Source: Pseudoalteromonas piscicida (GTDB lineage Bacteria > Pseudomonadota > Gammaproteobacteria > Enterobacterales > Alteromonadaceae). Taken from it: DNA of 64,000 nucleotides. The stretch spans positions 62,001-126,000 of the forward strand of contig NZ_CP011924.1 in NCBI RefSeq assembly GCF_000238315.3, in the 5' to 3' direction. The position numbers were made by a program, and so were the translations under genes. The notes beneath the pieces were generated by a model. It ran no database searches, was not told the DNA's origin, and worked only from the letters and a program-made list of their open reading frames with translations. Shown one piece after another: positions 51,741 through 59,606 of the stretch; the first letter of the stretch is position 1; every line of letters begins with the position of its first letter.

Positions 51741-52550
51741 TTAAAAAATAATCTTAAACATTTCCCATGAACAGGGGTAAGTGGCATTACAGCCTATGAC
51801 GGTAGGATGCACATTGGCTCCCGCGCCACCATTACCTGCGGCTTGGATATAGTGACCATTGATTGACTTAAGCGCCACTTTATCGCCATTTTGGATCAAA
51901 GCACCGGGATTATTCGGCAACTCAATCGTGAAGGTTTCCCAAATAGAAGCCACCGTTCGATTAGCATTTAACTCAGCGCCCCCACCTTGCTCTGCAACAA
52001 AGTAATAGCCAGTGGCTGTTTGAATGTGAATGGTGTCGCCATCAAACAGGTTACCGCCGTTGACATCGATAAGATTAAACCGTTCCCAAGGGCCAATCGC
52101 AATACGATTGGCGTTTACTGTATTACCGCCATTGTTTTCTGCAACGAAGTAATATTGTCCGCCCGTTTCAAACGACACATTAGTAAAAATCGTCGGGCCA
52201 CATGGGGCTGTAGTGAAGGTTAGGTCTTCCCCTTGAATGGTGGTGCGAGGTGGCTTTGGATCTCCTCGAAAACGGAAATGATATTCGCTGCCGCACTCTA
52301 GGTTCGCTATTTGTGCGCTAACCGGGCCATTCACGCCAGCCGGTGTTGCGAGTACGCTGTAGCCGTAGTTAGTGGTTGGGCCATAATCAAACGTTTCTCC
52401 ACTTAAACCAATAGTAGAGGCGGAATAGCCGTTTAATTGAGCGGAGGTTTCTGTGATATTGCTCGCAGCTTGGGTCACATATTGCGTACCAGCGTGCGCT
52501 AAAAATGTACTACCAAACAATGTGAACAGTATCAATTTCAAGATATTCAT
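51741..52550 (-). CDS. Secreted protein with fibronectin-like and fascin-like beta-trefoil repeats
   Basis: The 269-residue protein has a signal peptide of about 20 residues (…STFLAHA-GTQYV). Residues about 25-110 look like a fibronectin-III-like domain (ITETSAQLNGY, GSEYHFRFRG). Residues 120-269 hold three fascin/actin-crosslinking-type repeats, each with YYFVAENNGG or its variants (YYFVAEQGGG, HYIQAAGNGG) and then W-E-x-F. Such trefoils bind sugars or proteins. AAAGGAG lies 8 nt before the ATG. A terminator-like hairpin ends 20 nt upstream of the start. Confidence 0.7.
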   Translation of the reverse strand: MNILKLILFTLFGSTFLAHAGTQYVTQAASNITETSAQLNGYSASTIGLSGETFDYGPTTNYGYSVLATPAGVNGPVSAQIANLECGSEYHFRFRGDPKPPRTTIQGEDLTFTTAPCGPTIFTNVSFETGGQYYFVAENNGGNTVNANRIAIGPWERFNLIDVNGGNLFDGDTIHIQTATGYYFVAEQGGGAELNANRTVASIWETFTIELPNNPGALIQNGDKVALKSINGHYIQAAGNGGAGANVHPTVIGCNATYPCSWEMFKIIF

Positions 52551-52570
52551 TGTCTAGCTCCTTTGACGAA

Positions 52571-52598
52571 AAAAGGCTGTTACGATTAACAGCCTTTT
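52571..52598 (-). promoter_or_regulatory. Terminator-like hairpin just upstream of the beta-trefoil gene
   Basis: AAAAGGCTGTTA (52571-52582) pairs perfectly with TAACAGCCTTTT (52587-52598) over a 4-nt loop, with U residues following in leftward reading. It can end rhlE transcription. There are only 20 nt between it and the next ATG, filled by the ribosome site. No promoter fits there, so the trefoil gene's mRNA must pass through it: readthrough from rhlE or a promoter inside 52599-52700. Confidence 0.6.
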
Positions 52599-52645
52599 TA
52601 GCTTAGGAGAAGGTGTTGCAAATGCTATTACACCTGCTTACACCA

Positions 52646-54067
52646 TTAATTGCCAGAAGTGGGCTTCTGACGTGGTGTACGTTTTTCTCCAGAGTGTTGG
52701 CTCTTTGGCTTGTTTGCAGGTGATGATGGGCGACGTCTGCGGTTGCTATTGTTGTTACCAGCAGGCTTGCCGTTGCCACTTGGCCTATTGTTGCGAGGAC
52801 CTGAATTTTGCTTAGGTTTGTTTTTCGGCTGAGCAGAAGGTGCTTGTTCAGCGTCTGCCGCCTTTGGCTTTTTCGGTTTCTTTGGTTTTTTCGGTTTGAT
52901 TGGGCGCGTATCTAACTTTGACTCAGGTACGGCAAGTTGCGGTTCAAACCCAGGCTCCACTTTACGTGGCACCAACTGTTGAATTAATCGCTCAATGCCA
53001 AATAAATCGCTTGCTGTCTCTTGGGTAACAAACGAGATAGCTTCACCTGTCGCACCAGCACGGCCTGTTCTGCCGATACGGTGAACATAATCTTCGTAAA
53101 CATTTGGCAGGTCAAAGTTCACGACATGAGGCAGCTCTTGAATATCCAAGCCCCTTGCCACAATATCAGTAGCAACAAGTACACGTACTTCACCATTTTT
53201 AAAGCCAGCAAGGGCTTTCATGCGAGCGCTTTGGCTTTTATTACCATGGATTGCTGCGGCATTGATCTTGTCTTTTTCTAGATCCTTAACCAAGCGGTTG
53301 GCACCGTGTTTTGTGCGGGTGAATACCAACACTTGTTGCCAATCATGCGTTTGCACTAAATGCTTGAGTAAGCTCGTACGTTTACTTTTGTCTACCGGGT
53401 ATACCCATTGAGTCACGCTTTTTGCTGTGCTGTTTGCTGGTGCCACAGAAATCTCTACTGGATCATGAATTAGCCCTTTTGCCAATGCTCTAATCTCTTC
53501 AGAGAAAGTGGCAGAGAACATCAAGTTTTGTCTGCAGCTTGGCAATACTTTGATGATGCGCTTGATATCGTGAATAAAGCCCATGTCTAGCATACGGTCG
53601 GCTTCATCCAATACCAGTACTTCAAGGTCATCAAATTTGACAGCATTCTGCTGGTAAAGGTCGAGTAATCGCCCAGGTGTTGCCACTAAAACATCAATGC
53701 CTTTACGCAGCTTCATCATTTGCGGATTGATCTTCACACCGCCGTAAACAACTTCAGAGCTGATAGGCAGGTGTTTACTGTAAAGCGCAACACTTTGCCA
53801 TACTTGGTCAGCAAGCTCTCTGGTCGGCGTTAGAATTAACGCGCGTACATTGTTCGCACGAGGCTTAGTACCAGCAATCAGCTTTTGCAACAAAGGTAAT
53901 GTAAAGCCCGCTGTTTTACCTGTTCCCGTTTGCGCCGCAGCCATCACGTCTCTGCCTTCTAAAATAGCAGGAATGGCTTGCTCTTGAATCGGAGTCGGTT
54001 TGTCGTAACCTTGTTCGACAACGGCTTGATTTATTTCTGGGGCTAAACCTAAGTGGCTAAAGCTCAT
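52646..54067 (-). CDS. rhlE: DEAD-box RNA helicase RhlE
   Basis: The 473-residue protein has the RhlE N-terminus ([31 protein letters not shown]) and the motifs [65 protein letters not shown] and [10 protein letters not shown]. The C-terminus (about 395-473) is a basic tail rich in Pro, Lys, Asn, Gly and Arg, typical of RhlE and likely to bind RNA. It acts in ribosome or mRNA remodelling. It is transcribed leftward; the hairpin at 52571 follows. Confidence 0.9.
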   Translation of the reverse strand: MSFSHLGLAPEINQAVVEQGYDKPTPIQEQAIPAILEGRDVMAAAQTGTGKTAGFTLPLLQKLIAGTKPRANNVRALILTPTRELADQVWQSVALYSKHLPISSEVVYGGVKINPQMMKLRKGIDVLVATPGRLLDLYQQNAVKFDDLEVLVLDEADRMLDMGFIHDIKRIIKVLPSCRQNLMFSATFSEEIRALAKGLIHDPVEISVAPANSTAKSVTQWVYPVDKSKRTSLLKHLVQTHDWQQVLVFTRTKHGANRLVKDLEKDKINAAAIHGNKSQSARMKALAGFKNGEVRVLVATDIVARGLDIQELPHVVNFDLPNVYEDYVHRIGRTGRAGATGEAISFVTQETASDLFGIERLIQQLVPRKVEPGFEPQLAVPESKLDTRPIKPKKPKKPKKPKAADAEQAPSAQPKNKPKQNSGPRNNRPSGNGKPAGNNNSNRRRRPSSPANKPKSQHSGEKRTPRQKPTSGN

Positions 54068-54333
54068 GATTTTGTACTCTGTATTGGGCGGCGGGCAAGA
54101 GTACAGTATTTACTCCGCTTAAGCAATTTCGCCGTGCTGTTAAATAGGCCCAAGCTAAATAATGATAGGCGGGTAGATAACAAAGCATAGCGTAAACATC
54201 AGGATTACAATCAAAATAAATGAAAGGAAACGTTCGTACTGCAGGTCTATTGATGGCATTAGTTATTCACGACCAGTTTGCGCTGTATATAAGTCACTAA
54301 TTCGGAAAACTGGCTTAACTTAGGAGCTGTTTT

Positions 54334-55344
54334 GTGAAATACACATCTGTATCCTTGTTAGAAAAGGGGTTTTATTTTGCGAGTCTTGCTGTTGCGTTGT
54401 TACTTTCACCATTAACACAAGCGCAAACCGAGCAAGTCACCGCCCAGCAATTTGTCGATTTGCAACAAGGGCAAAACCACTTCCCTGGGTTTCGCCGGGC
54501 ACACGCAAAAGGGATTTGTGTGTCAGGAGAATTTAAATCGAATGGACGGCTATCTCAGTACTCAAACGCAACAGTTTTTAAAGCCGGTACGCATCCATTT
54601 ATTGGCCGATTGTCCATTGCTGGAAATAATCCGCACGCTGCTGAGTTGACTGCACCGGTAAGGAGTTTCGCGCTGAGCTTCGTAACCGGTGCTGAGCGTT
54701 GGAATATTGCGATGAATACGCCTCCAGTGATGGCGGTAACAAATCCCCATGATTTTTATCAGCAAATTGTTGCTCTGAAGCAGGGTAAAGAGGCAGTAAA
54801 AGACTTTTTTGCTAAGCATCCAGAGAGTTCGGATTTTTTGGCTTGGAAAGCGAGTTACACGCCAAGCCCGAGCTTTGCCCTTGAGACTTATCATAGTATT
54901 AATGCGTTTTATTTGGTTGATGAAAAAGCGCAGCGTCAGGCTATTCGCTGGAAAATGCTGCCATTAAATGAAGAAAGTAAAAATCCTTACACTGGCAAAG
55001 ACGCGCTACAGCAAGAATTTGCAACTCGATTAGAGAAAGGGGCTGTACGTTTCAATTGGCAGTTTATATTTGCCAAGCAAGAAGATGATGAAAATAATCC
55101 AGCCAAACTCTGGCCCAGTAATCGCGCGAAGGTAGATGCTGGAGGGATCTTCATAACGCATTGGCAACCGCAACTATCGGGTAACTGCCATGCGCTCAAT
55201 TTTGATCCCTTGATATTACCTAGCGGTGTTAATGCAACCGAAGATCCAATTCTAAGAGCGCGCTCTGCTGCCTATGCAGAGTCCTATCGCCGTAGGGCTA
55301 AGGAGCAATTGATGGGCGCACTTGAGGAGACAGTGAATGACTGA
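54334..55344 (+). CDS. Secreted catalase-like heme peroxidase (SrpA-like)
   Basis: This 336-residue protein starts at GTG (TAGGAG 7 nt upstream) and has a signal peptide (…LSPLTQAQTEQ). It belongs to small catalase-related peroxidases: FRRAHAKGICVSGEF with the distal His, FIGRLSIAGNNPHA, VRSFALSF, and the proximal RAAYAESYRRR-like region at the end. Small forms use peroxide to oxidise organic substrates rather than dismutate it. Its end overlaps the cytochrome b561 gene by eight bases, so the two are one transcript: the membrane cytochrome may supply electrons. Confidence 0.8.
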   Translation: MKYTSVSLLEKGFYFASLAVALLLSPLTQAQTEQVTAQQFVDLQQGQNHFPGFRRAHAKGICVSGEFKSNGRLSQYSNATVFKAGTHPFIGRLSIAGNNPHAAELTAPVRSFALSFVTGAERWNIAMNTPPVMAVTNPHDFYQQIVALKQGKEAVKDFFAKHPESSDFLAWKASYTPSPSFALETYHSINAFYLVDEKAQRQAIRWKMLPLNEESKNPYTGKDALQQEFATRLEKGAVRFNWQFIFAKQEDDENNPAKLWPSNRAKVDAGGIFITHWQPQLSGNCHALNFDPLILPSGVNATEDPILRARSAAYAESYRRRAKEQLMGALEETVND

Positions 55345-55864
55345 TCAAACAACACGATTTAATCTTGCGATGAGAGTGCTTCACTGGTCTATGGCATTAC
55401 TTATCTTTGCTATGATTTTTGCTGGCCTTACGATGGTACGTGCGCTTGAACCTTGGCAGCTTACTTTACTGGGGTTACATAAAGCATTTGGTATGCTGGC
55501 ACTTTTGCTACTTTTATTGCGCTTTCTTATTAGAATAAAGTCACCTACACCCAGCTTGCCATCTGGGATGTCGACAATACAGGTCAAACTGGCCAAACTC
55601 AGCCACTGGCTGCTTTACGTATTGATGTTAATTATACCGACTAGCGGCCTGTTGATGCAGTATTATGCTGCGCGACCAATTGTGGTGCTCGACTTATTCA
55701 CCATTCCAGCCGCGATGGTGCCTCACATCGAGTACTTCGCCGTGTTTCGCGAAGGGCATGGTTTAGCGGTATTGCTACTGATTGCAGTACTTGCAGTTCA
55801 TATCGGGGCGGCGCTTTACCATCACTTTATAAGAAAAGATGGCGTGCTAAAAAGCATGTTGTAA
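55337..55864 (+). CDS. Cytochrome b561
   Basis: The 175-residue protein has four membrane helices (FNLAMRVLHWSMALLIFAMIFAG; LHKAFGMLALLLLLLRFLI; LSHWLLYVLMLIIPTSGLLM; GHGLAVLLLIAVLAVHIGAALYHHFI). The histidines that hold two b hemes lie in helices 1, 2 and 4 (LHW, LHK, EGHG, VHIGAALYHH). It moves electrons between the quinone pool and a periplasmic acceptor, here probably the peroxidase encoded just upstream. Confidence 0.88.
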   Translation: MTDQTTRFNLAMRVLHWSMALLIFAMIFAGLTMVRALEPWQLTLLGLHKAFGMLALLLLLLRFLIRIKSPTPSLPSGMSTIQVKLAKLSHWLLYVLMLIIPTSGLLMQYYAARPIVVLDLFTIPAAMVPHIEYFAVFREGHGLAVLLLIAVLAVHIGAALYHHFIRKDGVLKSML

Positions 55865-55909
55865 TCGACAAAGAGTCATTGTAAGTAAAAACAGTTAAAT
55901 AACCGCGCC

Positions 55910-56235
55910 CTAACACTCTGGTGTCATATAGGTGTCGAAATAGCTCATGCTGCACGCGACTTGTTTAATGGCGGTATAGCTTTGCTCCATCGCCGCTCTT
56001 AGTAAGTTTTTATAATCGCTTCCTTTGATACTACTAACCATACAGGTTGCGCCAAAGTCTAGAAGCGCAAAATAAATAACGAGATGTAAAAACTCTCGAA
56101 TATCTCGTATGTGCCATTTAAAATTGAGCGCTTTTAATACGTTAGCTAGGTGCGATTTGTTCTTAGCGAGCCAATCAATGGCTTGGATAATTCACAGCTA
56201 GCCTGTTGCAGGCGATTTGCATGTTGAAATGACAA
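55910..56235 (-). pseudogene. Frameshifted gene remnant, unknown (faint phycobilisome/globin-like pattern)
   Basis: On the minus strand a frame with no standard start runs 93 codons from 56191 to TAG at 55910. It reads AIDWLAKNKSHL, HIRDIREFLHLVIYFALL, then LLRAAMEQSYTAIKQVACSMSYFD. A second frame just upstream, from a TTG at 56235, reads SFQHANRLQQASCEL and ends where the other takes over, so a frameshift near 56185-56195 is likely. The RDI-x-E-x-L-x-L-V-x-Y-x-x-L motif and the SYFD finish recall phycobilisome-type globin-like proteins, but this is only a pattern by eye. Gene decay is the best guess. Confidence 0.4.
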
Positions 56236-56308
56236 TGTTTGATTGGTAGGTTACTAAAAATAATAAATAAAGTTAGCTTGAATGTTGTTGTTTTTTACTT
56301 GTTGATAA

Positions 56309-57385
56309 GTGAGATATTCAAAAATTCACGCTAATGAGCTATTAGGTACTCAAAGGAATGCAGAGATGCTCTACAAAATAGAAGAACAAGCCGAAGCTTT
56401 TGAAAAGTTAGAGCCTGTAGAGTTCAAAGACTTTTCTAGTTTTGGAAAACTTGAGAAAGATCTAGAAAACTTAATTGCAAATAGCATCTTAGATGTGTTG
56501 TTTGAAGATGCTAGATTGATGCCTGTGTTTCAGGAAAGACAATGGCAAGCGGAAGCTGATATATATGCACTTAATGAAAATGGTGAATTAGTTATATTTG
56601 AATTAAAGCGTGCATCAGTTGGGAAAGATGCCGTCCATCAAGCACTAAGATATGCGCAAGACGCTGGTCAATGGAGCTACCAAAAGTTAGAACAAAAGTT
56701 CAAAGAATATAGCAAAAGCGAAATGTCGCTAGTTGAAGCTCACAGAGAGGCTTTTAGTCTTGAGCATGAATTAGATCCAAAAGAAATAAATAATAAACAA
56801 CACCTATTAGTTATCGGTAGTGCAGCCGATGAATCATTAGTATCTTCCATCGATTACTGGAAGAAAAATGGTATATCTATTGATTTCCTACCATATCGAG
56901 TTTATGAACTTGCTGGAGAAAAGTACTTTGAATTCTTTGCGCTTCCATATGATAAGCACAAGAATCCAAGTGATGTAAAAGGTGTATTATTTGATACAAA
57001 TCGTAGTTGGGATGAGAATTCTATTTGGTCGATGATGGATAATAGCCGTCTTGAGGCATATGGTGATGCGAAGAGGTTTGTTCACCATGTTCATGTAGGA
57101 GATATTGTTTTCTTCTCGCACAAATGGTGTGGCTTAATAGCTGCAGCAAAAGTAAAAGGAGAGGTTAAAGCTCCAGACAGTGAAACTTTGTATCGAGATG
57201 TAGAGTTTTTGACTCCTATTCCGAACCGGAAAGATAACAAACTGTTGGCTATGCCTTTTTCAGAAGTTAGCTCAAAAACAGGTAAAAGTTTCTTTTGGGC
57301 TAGAACTATAAAGGTCCCTTATCTAACAAAAAATGAAGCACTTGAGTTAGTCGAGGAGCTTAACAATTACTTACATCGCACATAA
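56309..57385 (+). CDS. PD-(D/E)XK nuclease-like protein with PUA/EVE-like C-terminal domain
   Basis: The 358-residue cytoplasmic protein has a nuclease-like core at about 48-120. It shows an early Glu helix (KDLENLIANS), Asp84 in AEADIYAL, and Glu98-x-Lys100 in VIFELKRA, followed by a helix with Gln (HQALRYAQ). This is the order of the PD-(D/E)XK fold, similar to NucS/DUF91-type proteins. The C-terminal part (about 260-345: VHVGDIVFFSHKWCGLIAAAKV) looks like a PUA/EVE-type nucleic-acid reader. Such pairing is typical of modified-DNA-targeting defence. The gene is AT-rich and bears an attC-like site at its end; this suggests a mobile cassette. Confidence 0.6.
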   Translation: MRYSKIHANELLGTQRNAEMLYKIEEQAEAFEKLEPVEFKDFSSFGKLEKDLENLIANSILDVLFEDARLMPVFQERQWQAEADIYALNENGELVIFELKRASVGKDAVHQALRYAQDAGQWSYQKLEQKFKEYSKSEMSLVEAHREAFSLEHELDPKEINNKQHLLVIGSAADESLVSSIDYWKKNGISIDFLPYRVYELAGEKYFEFFALPYDKHKNPSDVKGVLFDTNRSWDENSIWSMMDNSRLEAYGDAKRFVHHVHVGDIVFFSHKWCGLIAAAKVKGEVKAPDSETLYRDVEFLTPIPNRKDNKLLAMPFSEVSSKTGKSFFWARTIKVPYLTKNEALELVEELNNYLHRT

Positions 57386-57435
57386 TAAGTCAAGGCTGCC
57401 GGACTGCTTCGCTGCCGCAGCTTAACGCGTTAGGC
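57383..57435 (+). other. attC-like integron recombination site
   Basis: The sequence starts at the stop codon of the nuclease gene and ends in GTTAGGC (57429-57435), a standard R' core (G^TTRRRY). Inside, GTCAAGGCTGC pairs with GCAGCTTAAC if one G is left bulged, as in attC L''/L' arms with their extrahelical base. CGG pairs with CCG across the terminal loop. The outer R''-like ATAAT matches R' only in part, and both spacers are about 4 nt shorter than in well-known sites. The next gene begins 18 nt after R', as in cassettes. No integrase lies within the window. Confidence 0.5.
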
Positions 57436-57452
57436 ATACAAAAGAGAGTGAT

Positions 57453-57917
57453 ATGCAAAAACTAAGCTTTGCGTTAATGTTGATAGCTGTATCGTTTTCA
57501 AGTGTAGCTGGGAACGAATTTACACCTGAACAATTAATTGAAAAGGGTAAGGCGTTTGTCCAAGCTAAAAATGCGCGCCAGCAACCGAGTAGTAAGATTG
57601 AGGATATTGAAAATTATTTATCTTTGTTGTCAGACAGCTTTATTGACGAACACGTTAAATACAATTTCACTTATACCGATAAATCAAAACTCCGGCAAGA
57701 TATGATCGGAAAGCTTAAAGATGAAGTCATTAACAGCAGTATTACTATCAATGAGGTTATGACTGGCTCAAATGTCATTTTTATCAAAATGACGGAGTCT
57801 GGTAAGGTAAAGCCAGCGCATCTAGACAAAATCATTGAATACAATAAAACCAACATTGTCTCATTGGAATTCGATAAATCCGGTTTAATTAAGCGTATAC
57901 GAAGGCATCATGGTTAA
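57453..57917 (+). CDS. Small secreted protein of unknown function
   Basis: This 154-residue protein has a signal peptide of about 20 residues (…FSSVAG-NEFTPE). The mature part resembles a SnoaL/NTF2-like helper in layout: helices (TPEQLIEKGKAFVQAKN, IEDIENYLSLLSDSFID), then strands (SSITINEVMTGSNVIFIKMTESG, TNIVSLEFDKSGLIKRIRR). That is a structural guess only. The gene starts 18 nt after the attC-like R' core, so it could be the next cassette. A hairpin-like TGCCTT...AAGGCA and GTTAGGA follow its stop. Confidence 0.55.
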   Translation: MQKLSFALMLIAVSFSSVAGNEFTPEQLIEKGKAFVQAKNARQQPSSKIEDIENYLSLLSDSFIDEHVKYNFTYTDKSKLRQDMIGKLKDEVINSSITINEVMTGSNVIFIKMTESGKVKPAHLDKIIEYNKTNIVSLEFDKSGLIKRIRRHHG

Positions 57918-58058
57918 AAGTGTGCCTTTGAGCAAGGCATTGGTTAGGAAGTTATGCGTAAGTTTTTATATGTTGATTTTTTGTTTCTCCGCTGCCAGTA
58001 TAGTCGTTAGCTAGTTTCCATTTTAGAAACTTTAAACAATGATTATCAAGGAAATAAA

Positions 58059-58244
58059 ATGAAACTGAGCCTTAAGAAAAGGAACATGAAAGTACTCAAT
58101 AAAGATAATAGCCAAATAGCTAAAAATGTTACTTTGCAAATTGCTGGTGGTTATAATCGAGGTTATACAGACTTTTATTTTTGTGGGACAACGCATTGTC
58201 CATCTGCATATCCAGAGTGTGAAACGATGGGGTGTAACGCATAA
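58059..58244 (+). CDS. Orphan double-glycine-leader, four-cysteine peptide (RiPP/bacteriocin-like precursor)
   Basis: The 61-residue product has AAGGAAAT upstream. Residues 1-31 look like a leader: basic start (MKLSLKKRN), KVLNKDNSQIAKN, then TLQIAGG ending in Gly-Gly. This is the cleavage signal of peptidase-containing ABC exporters. The core, residues 32-61, is short and Cys/Tyr/Gly-rich with Cys at 42, 47, 54 and 59 and a C-terminal NA. The leader recalls lanthipeptide-like orphan precursors of marine gammaproteobacteria and Bacteroidetes. No modification enzyme, exporter or immunity gene is adjacent. Disulfide-bonded bacteriocin, RiPP or signalling peptide are alternatives. Confidence 0.6.
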   Translation: MKLSLKKRNMKVLNKDNSQIAKNVTLQIAGGYNRGYTDFYFCGTTHCPSAYPECETMGCNA

Positions 58245-58273
58245 CCTTTCCCCATAGTCAGCGGTTGCTCATC

Positions 58274-58311
58274 AATTCATAGGTTTGTTCTGAATCTCAA
58301 ACCTGTGAATT
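58274..58311 (+). terminator. Terminator of the double-glycine peptide
   Basis: AATTCATAGGTTTG (58274-58287) pairs with CAAACCTGTGAATT (58298-58311), 14 bp with one U-G wobble and a 10-nt loop. A T-run follows about 20 nt later. It marks the peptide as a monocistronic unit. Confidence 0.6.
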
Positions 58312-58509
58312 GTAATTCAGTGCATTCCTTTTTTATAAATACCTTCCAAAGTGCTTTTGAGTTTATTTGCTACAACACCATAAAAATCACAACAAGCAGA
58401 GATTGACTCTCTAGATGCTTTAAATACACGCATCTTTTGTATTCAGGGCTTTGTATCGAACACTCTTGTTGTTGTACGACTTTAACGTTTTACTCTTTTT
58501 TGATTGGTA

Positions 58510-58524
58510 TGTTATATTGTATCA
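58510..58524. promoter_or_regulatory. Candidate Zur/Fur-type operator
   Basis: TGTTATA-T-TGTATCA (58510-58524) is a 7-1-7 imperfect palindrome (5 of 7 positions paired) and close to the TGTTATA...TATAACA core of zinc-uptake-regulator boxes. It is placed 31 bp upstream of the MerC-like start. MerC-like and DUF1826 genes are often found in zinc-starvation regulons, which supports the reading. Confidence 0.4.
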
Positions 58525-58554
58525 ATTGTGGGCGAGCATGACAAAGGAGAAAGC

Positions 58555-58932
58555 GTGAACGCAAAAGTACAGTCGTTTGGAGACAAGGCAGCAATTGGGT
58601 TATCTATGCTGTGCTTAGTCCATTGTTTAATATTACCTTTTTTATTATTTGTACTTCCTCCCTTTGCGGGTTTACTAGCGCTCTCTGATGAAGCTTTTCA
58701 CGAATGGTTACTCATAGCCGTGCTACCCATTAGCGTATTGGCCCTTGGATTTGGCTATTTGCGGCATAAGTCAAGTCTTGTCGTGGGCTTGGGGTTAGTG
58801 GGCTGCACATTCTTGGTGCTAGCAACTATTTTAGGTGAACAACGCGGAGAAACCTTGTTCACAGTGCTTGGCTCTATACTCATCTCCTGCGCTCATCTTC
58901 GAAACTATGCGCTGCGTCGCAATTTTCACTAA
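58555..58932 (+). CDS. MerC-domain membrane protein
   Basis: I chose the GTG at 58555 (125 residues), because AAGGAG is 6 nt upstream; an upstream in-frame start adds unlikely residues over the promoter box. The MerC pattern is visible: KAAIGLSMLCLVHCLILPFLLFVLPPF, then three more hydrophobic segments. MerC proteins move metal ions across the inner membrane. The Cys-x-x-x-His (CLVHC) pair suits metal handling. It is the first gene of a three-gene transcript with DUF1826 (23 bp) and EEP (12 bp). Confidence 0.75.
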   Translation: MNAKVQSFGDKAAIGLSMLCLVHCLILPFLLFVLPPFAGLLALSDEAFHEWLLIAVLPISVLALGFGYLRHKSSLVVGLGLVGCTFLVLATILGEQRGETLFTVLGSILISCAHLRNYALRRNFH

Positions 58933-58955
58933 ATAAAACCTTATTTGGAGTTACT

Positions 58956-59594
58956 ATGAATAGCCTTATGCCCTTAGAGCCGTTGCTTGAGGTGGACTCA
59001 GTGCATCATCAGCAGTCAGAACACGCTACCGTGTTAACCAAGATTTATGAGCCCGACACCAATATTGTGATTTGGCAACATGCATTATCACCTGCTTTGA
59101 AAGCAGAGTTTGGTCGCTACTTAGAAGCAGCAAAAGAGCTAGAATTAGCGCTACAAATTGCGACTAGCAATATCACCTGTGAAGTTAGTGAGCCGTTAAA
59201 GCGGCTGAATTTTAGCGATGCGATGGTGGCGCATATTATTGAAATAGTAGATATGTTTAGCTGCTTATTTGAACTTCGCGTCGTTGGTTTTCGGTTAAAA
59301 ATGCTCAAGACTGCAATGTGCCCGAAATTTCATGTTGATAAAGTACCTGTACGACTGGTGACAACACTAGCTGGCGCTGGCAGTGAGTGGCTTAGAAACC
59401 AGCATGTATCAAGGGATGGCGACAAACTGACTGTGGCCTCGGAAGCAGACGCAATACAGCTTGCCTGTGGGGATGTGGCATTATTAAAAGGTGAGCGTTG
59501 GGATGGTAATGAAGGCCGTGGCTTAGTGCATCGCTCACCAGCGGTAGTAATAGGAGAAAAACGATTGCTACTGACGTTAGATTTTATCGCCTAG
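58956..59594 (+). CDS. DUF1826 protein, possible iron-dependent-oxygenase-like
   Basis: The 212-residue protein has the family core CPKFHVDKVPVRLVTTLAGAGSEWL (His126, Asp128), then CGDVALLKGERWDGNEGRGLVHRSP with a third His. A HxD...H arrangement in a cupin-like fold is what one sees in Fe(II)/2-oxoglutarate oxygenases. Activity is unproven for DUF1826. The family is often found next to zinc-regulated genes. Second gene of the operon. Confidence 0.75.
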   Translation: MNSLMPLEPLLEVDSVHHQQSEHATVLTKIYEPDTNIVIWQHALSPALKAEFGRYLEAAKELELALQIATSNITCEVSEPLKRLNFSDAMVAHIIEIVDMFSCLFELRVVGFRLKMLKTAMCPKFHVDKVPVRLVTTLAGAGSEWLRNQHVSRDGDKLTVASEADAIQLACGDVALLKGERWDGNEGRGLVHRSPAVVIGEKRLLLTLDFIA

Positions 59595-59606
59595 ATTGGA
59601 TTCATT

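Larger units (their letters stand above)
58245..58554. other. Intergenic region with terminator and metal-box promoter
   Basis: This 310-bp gap holds the terminator of the small peptide (58274) and, near its right end, the promoter and candidate Zur-type box of the MerC-like operon. I see no reading frame of interest in between. Confidence 0.5.
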
